Positions 62,441 to 64,000 of a stretch of 64,000 bases of DNA are shown piece after piece (position 1 is the stretch's first letter; each line of letters starts with the position of its first letter). Origin of the DNA: Mantis religiosa (taxonomy: Eukaryota > Arthropoda > Insecta > Mantodea > Mantidae); NCBI GenBank assembly GCA_030765055.1, contig CM060953.1, forward strand, positions 22,825,687 through 22,889,686. Reading direction: 5' to 3'. A program made the translations under genes and the position numbers. The notes below the pieces were generated by a model. It did no database searches and was not told the DNA's origin. It worked only from the letters and a program-made list of their open reading frames with translations.

Positions 62441-64000
62441 TTTATACCCCGCCTTTAATTGCAATGGTCATATCAGCGGCCGCTCTCCTTTGGAACATAT
62501 CGAAGGTGTTAACTCGTATTCGTTGGGTTTTAATCATTAGATCACGAACACATTTATACTCCGCCTTTAACTGCAATGGTCATATCGGCGGCCTTTCTCC
62601 TTTGGAACATATCGAAGGTGTTAACTCGTATTCGTTGGGTTTTAATCATTAGATCACGAACACATTTATACTCCGCCTTTAACTGCAATGGTCATATCGG
62701 CGGCCTGTCTCCTTTGGAACATATCGAAGGTGTTAACTCGTATTCGTTGGGTTTTAATCATTAGATCACGTACACATTTATGCCCCTCCTTTAACTGCAA
62801 TGGTCATATTGGCGGCCGTTCTCCTTTGGAACATATCGAAGGTGTTAACTAGTATTCGTTGGGTTTTAATCATTAGAGCACGTACACATTTATACTCCAC
62901 CTTTAACTGCAATGGTCATATCGGCGGCCGTTCTTCTTTGGAATATATCGAAGGTGTTAACTCGTATTCGTTGGGTTTTAATCATTAGATCACGAACACA
63001 TTTATACTCCGCCTTTAATTGCAATGGTCATATCGGCGGCCGTTCTCCTTTGGAACATATCGAAGGTGTTAACTCGTATTCGTTGTGTTTTAATCATTAG
63101 ATCACGTACACATTTATACCCTGCCTTTAACTGCAATGGTCATATCGGCGGCCGTTATCCTTTGGAACATATCGAAGGTGTTAACTCGTTTTCGTTGTGT
63201 TTTAATCATTAGATCACGTACACATTTATACCCCGCCTTTACCTGCAATGGTCATATCGGCGGCTGTTCTCCTTTGGAACATATCGAAGGTGTTAACTCG
63301 TATTCGTTGGGTTTTAATCATTAGATTACGTACACATTTATACCCCGCCTTTAACTGCAATGGACATATCGGCGGCCGTTCTCCTTTGGAACATATGGAA
63401 GGTGCTAACTCGTATTCGTTAGGTTTTAATCATTAGATCACGTACACATTTATACCCCGCCTTTAACTCCAATGGTCATATCGGCGGCCGTTCTCCTTTG
63501 GAACATATCGAAGGTGTTAACTCGTATTCGTTGGGTTTTAATCATTAGATCACGTACACATTTATACCCCGCCTTTAACTCCAATGGTCATATCGGCGGC
63601 CGTTCTCCTTTGGAACATATCGAAGGTGTTAACTCGTATTCGTTGGGTTTAAATCATTAGATCACGTACACATTTATACTCCGCCTTTAACTGCAATGGT
63701 CATATCGGCGGCCGTTCTCCTTTGGAACATATGGAAGGTGCTAACTCGTATTCGTTGGGTTTTAATCATTAGATCACGTACACATTTATACCCCGCCTTT
63801 AACTCCAATGGTCATATCGGCGGCCGTTCTCCTTTGGAACATATCGAAGGTGTTAACTCGTATTCGTTGGGTTTTAATCATTAGATCACGTACGCATTTA
63901 TACCCAGCCTTTAACTGCAATGGTCATATCGGCGGCCGTTCTCCTTTGGAACATATCGAAGGTGTTAACTCGTATTCGTTGGGATTTAATCATTAGATTA
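62441..64000 (+). repeat. 112-bp satellite array, about 14 copies, open at the window edge
   Basis: Every copy of CAATGGTCATATCGGCGGCC is exactly 112 bp from the next, with no indels across the array. Units differ by scattered substitutions (for example CTCC/CCCC before GCCTTTAA, GGGTTT/GTGTTT). The first unit follows a T-run. The unit is the same as the 3' module of the S2 SINE at 53010-53121. It continues beyond 64000. Confidence 0.95.

Noticed and set aside
62464..63996. Series of 62-codon frames starting MVISAAVLLWNISKVL
   Set aside because: Each is the same satellite unit read in one frame with a stop every 1.7 units. No evidence for a protein.
62441..64000. Regularly spaced 112-bp repeats resembling a CRISPR array
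   Set aside because: The full 112 bp is repeated head to tail with no variable spacers, and the context is eukaryotic. It is a satellite.
56317..64000. Search for the HEATR5B first coding exon (motif like FEWLRFLDKVL)
   Set aside because: No minus-strand segment with this motif and a proper donor was found, so it probably lies beyond the window.

Overview
The window is a piece of an animal nuclear genome, AT-rich and dense in transposons. It has no bacterial-style genes. The host gene, the mix of mobile elements (Penelope-like, mariner, Tigger/pogo, piggyBac, Harbinger, hAT, P-like/THAP, jockey/I-type LINEs, tRNA SINEs) and intron sizes of 0.2-7 kb point to an arthropod, probably an insect with a large genome. 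I cannot name the species.

The only host gene I can support is a HEATR5B-type (HEAT repeat-containing 5B) gene on the minus strand. Fourteen coding exons between 56316 and 17166, plus a likely 33-bp micro-exon at 11995-12027, have consensus GT/AG ends. Their phases chain without a break: the 14 exons total 2094 nt, or 698 codons. The translation is collinear with the N-terminal third of HEATR5B. The first coding exon and everything after the micro-exon are not visible and probably lie outside the window.

Layout, left to right: a solo LTR cut by the window edge (1-296); a Tigger element carrying a nested Tc1/IS630-type element, which carries a nested Penelope fragment (2.6-4.9 kb); a nest of at least five Penelope-like elements (PLEs), each with its own 10-15 bp target duplication (5.3-9.4 kb); a foldback element and SINEs (10-11.3 kb); a solo LTR (12.4 kb); a 15-copy minisatellite (14.5-16.2 kb); PLE in PLE and SINE (17.5-19.1 kb); an element with CACTG termini carrying a widespread but unnamed arthropod ORF (19.3-21.6 kb); a mariner (22-23.1 kb); PLE in piggyBac in Harbinger (25.6-28.3 kb); PLE and LINE pieces (28.4-32.7 kb); SINE, IS630-like transposase and LINE (36-38.8 kb); hAT in Tigger (39.9-41.8 kb); PLE in mariner (43.8-47.1 kb); solo LTRs; a second mariner with a paralogous empty site (50.1-52.5 kb); a SINE whose 3' module matches the terminal satellite (53 kb); LTR, LINE and SINE (53.5-56 kb); an internally deleted mariner (57 kb); a P-like element with a THAP domain (58.4-60.5 kb); a solo LTR (61 kb); and an exact 112-bp satellite that runs off the right edge (62.4-64 kb).

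Nearly every element sits in a HEATR5B intron, and none interrupts a recognised exon. Target-site duplications read directly from the sequence give an insertion order for many nests. The PLEs have inverted arms and hammerhead-ribozyme-like motifs near their 3' ends. Two of them keep long open RT and GIY-YIG frames that look 5' truncated.
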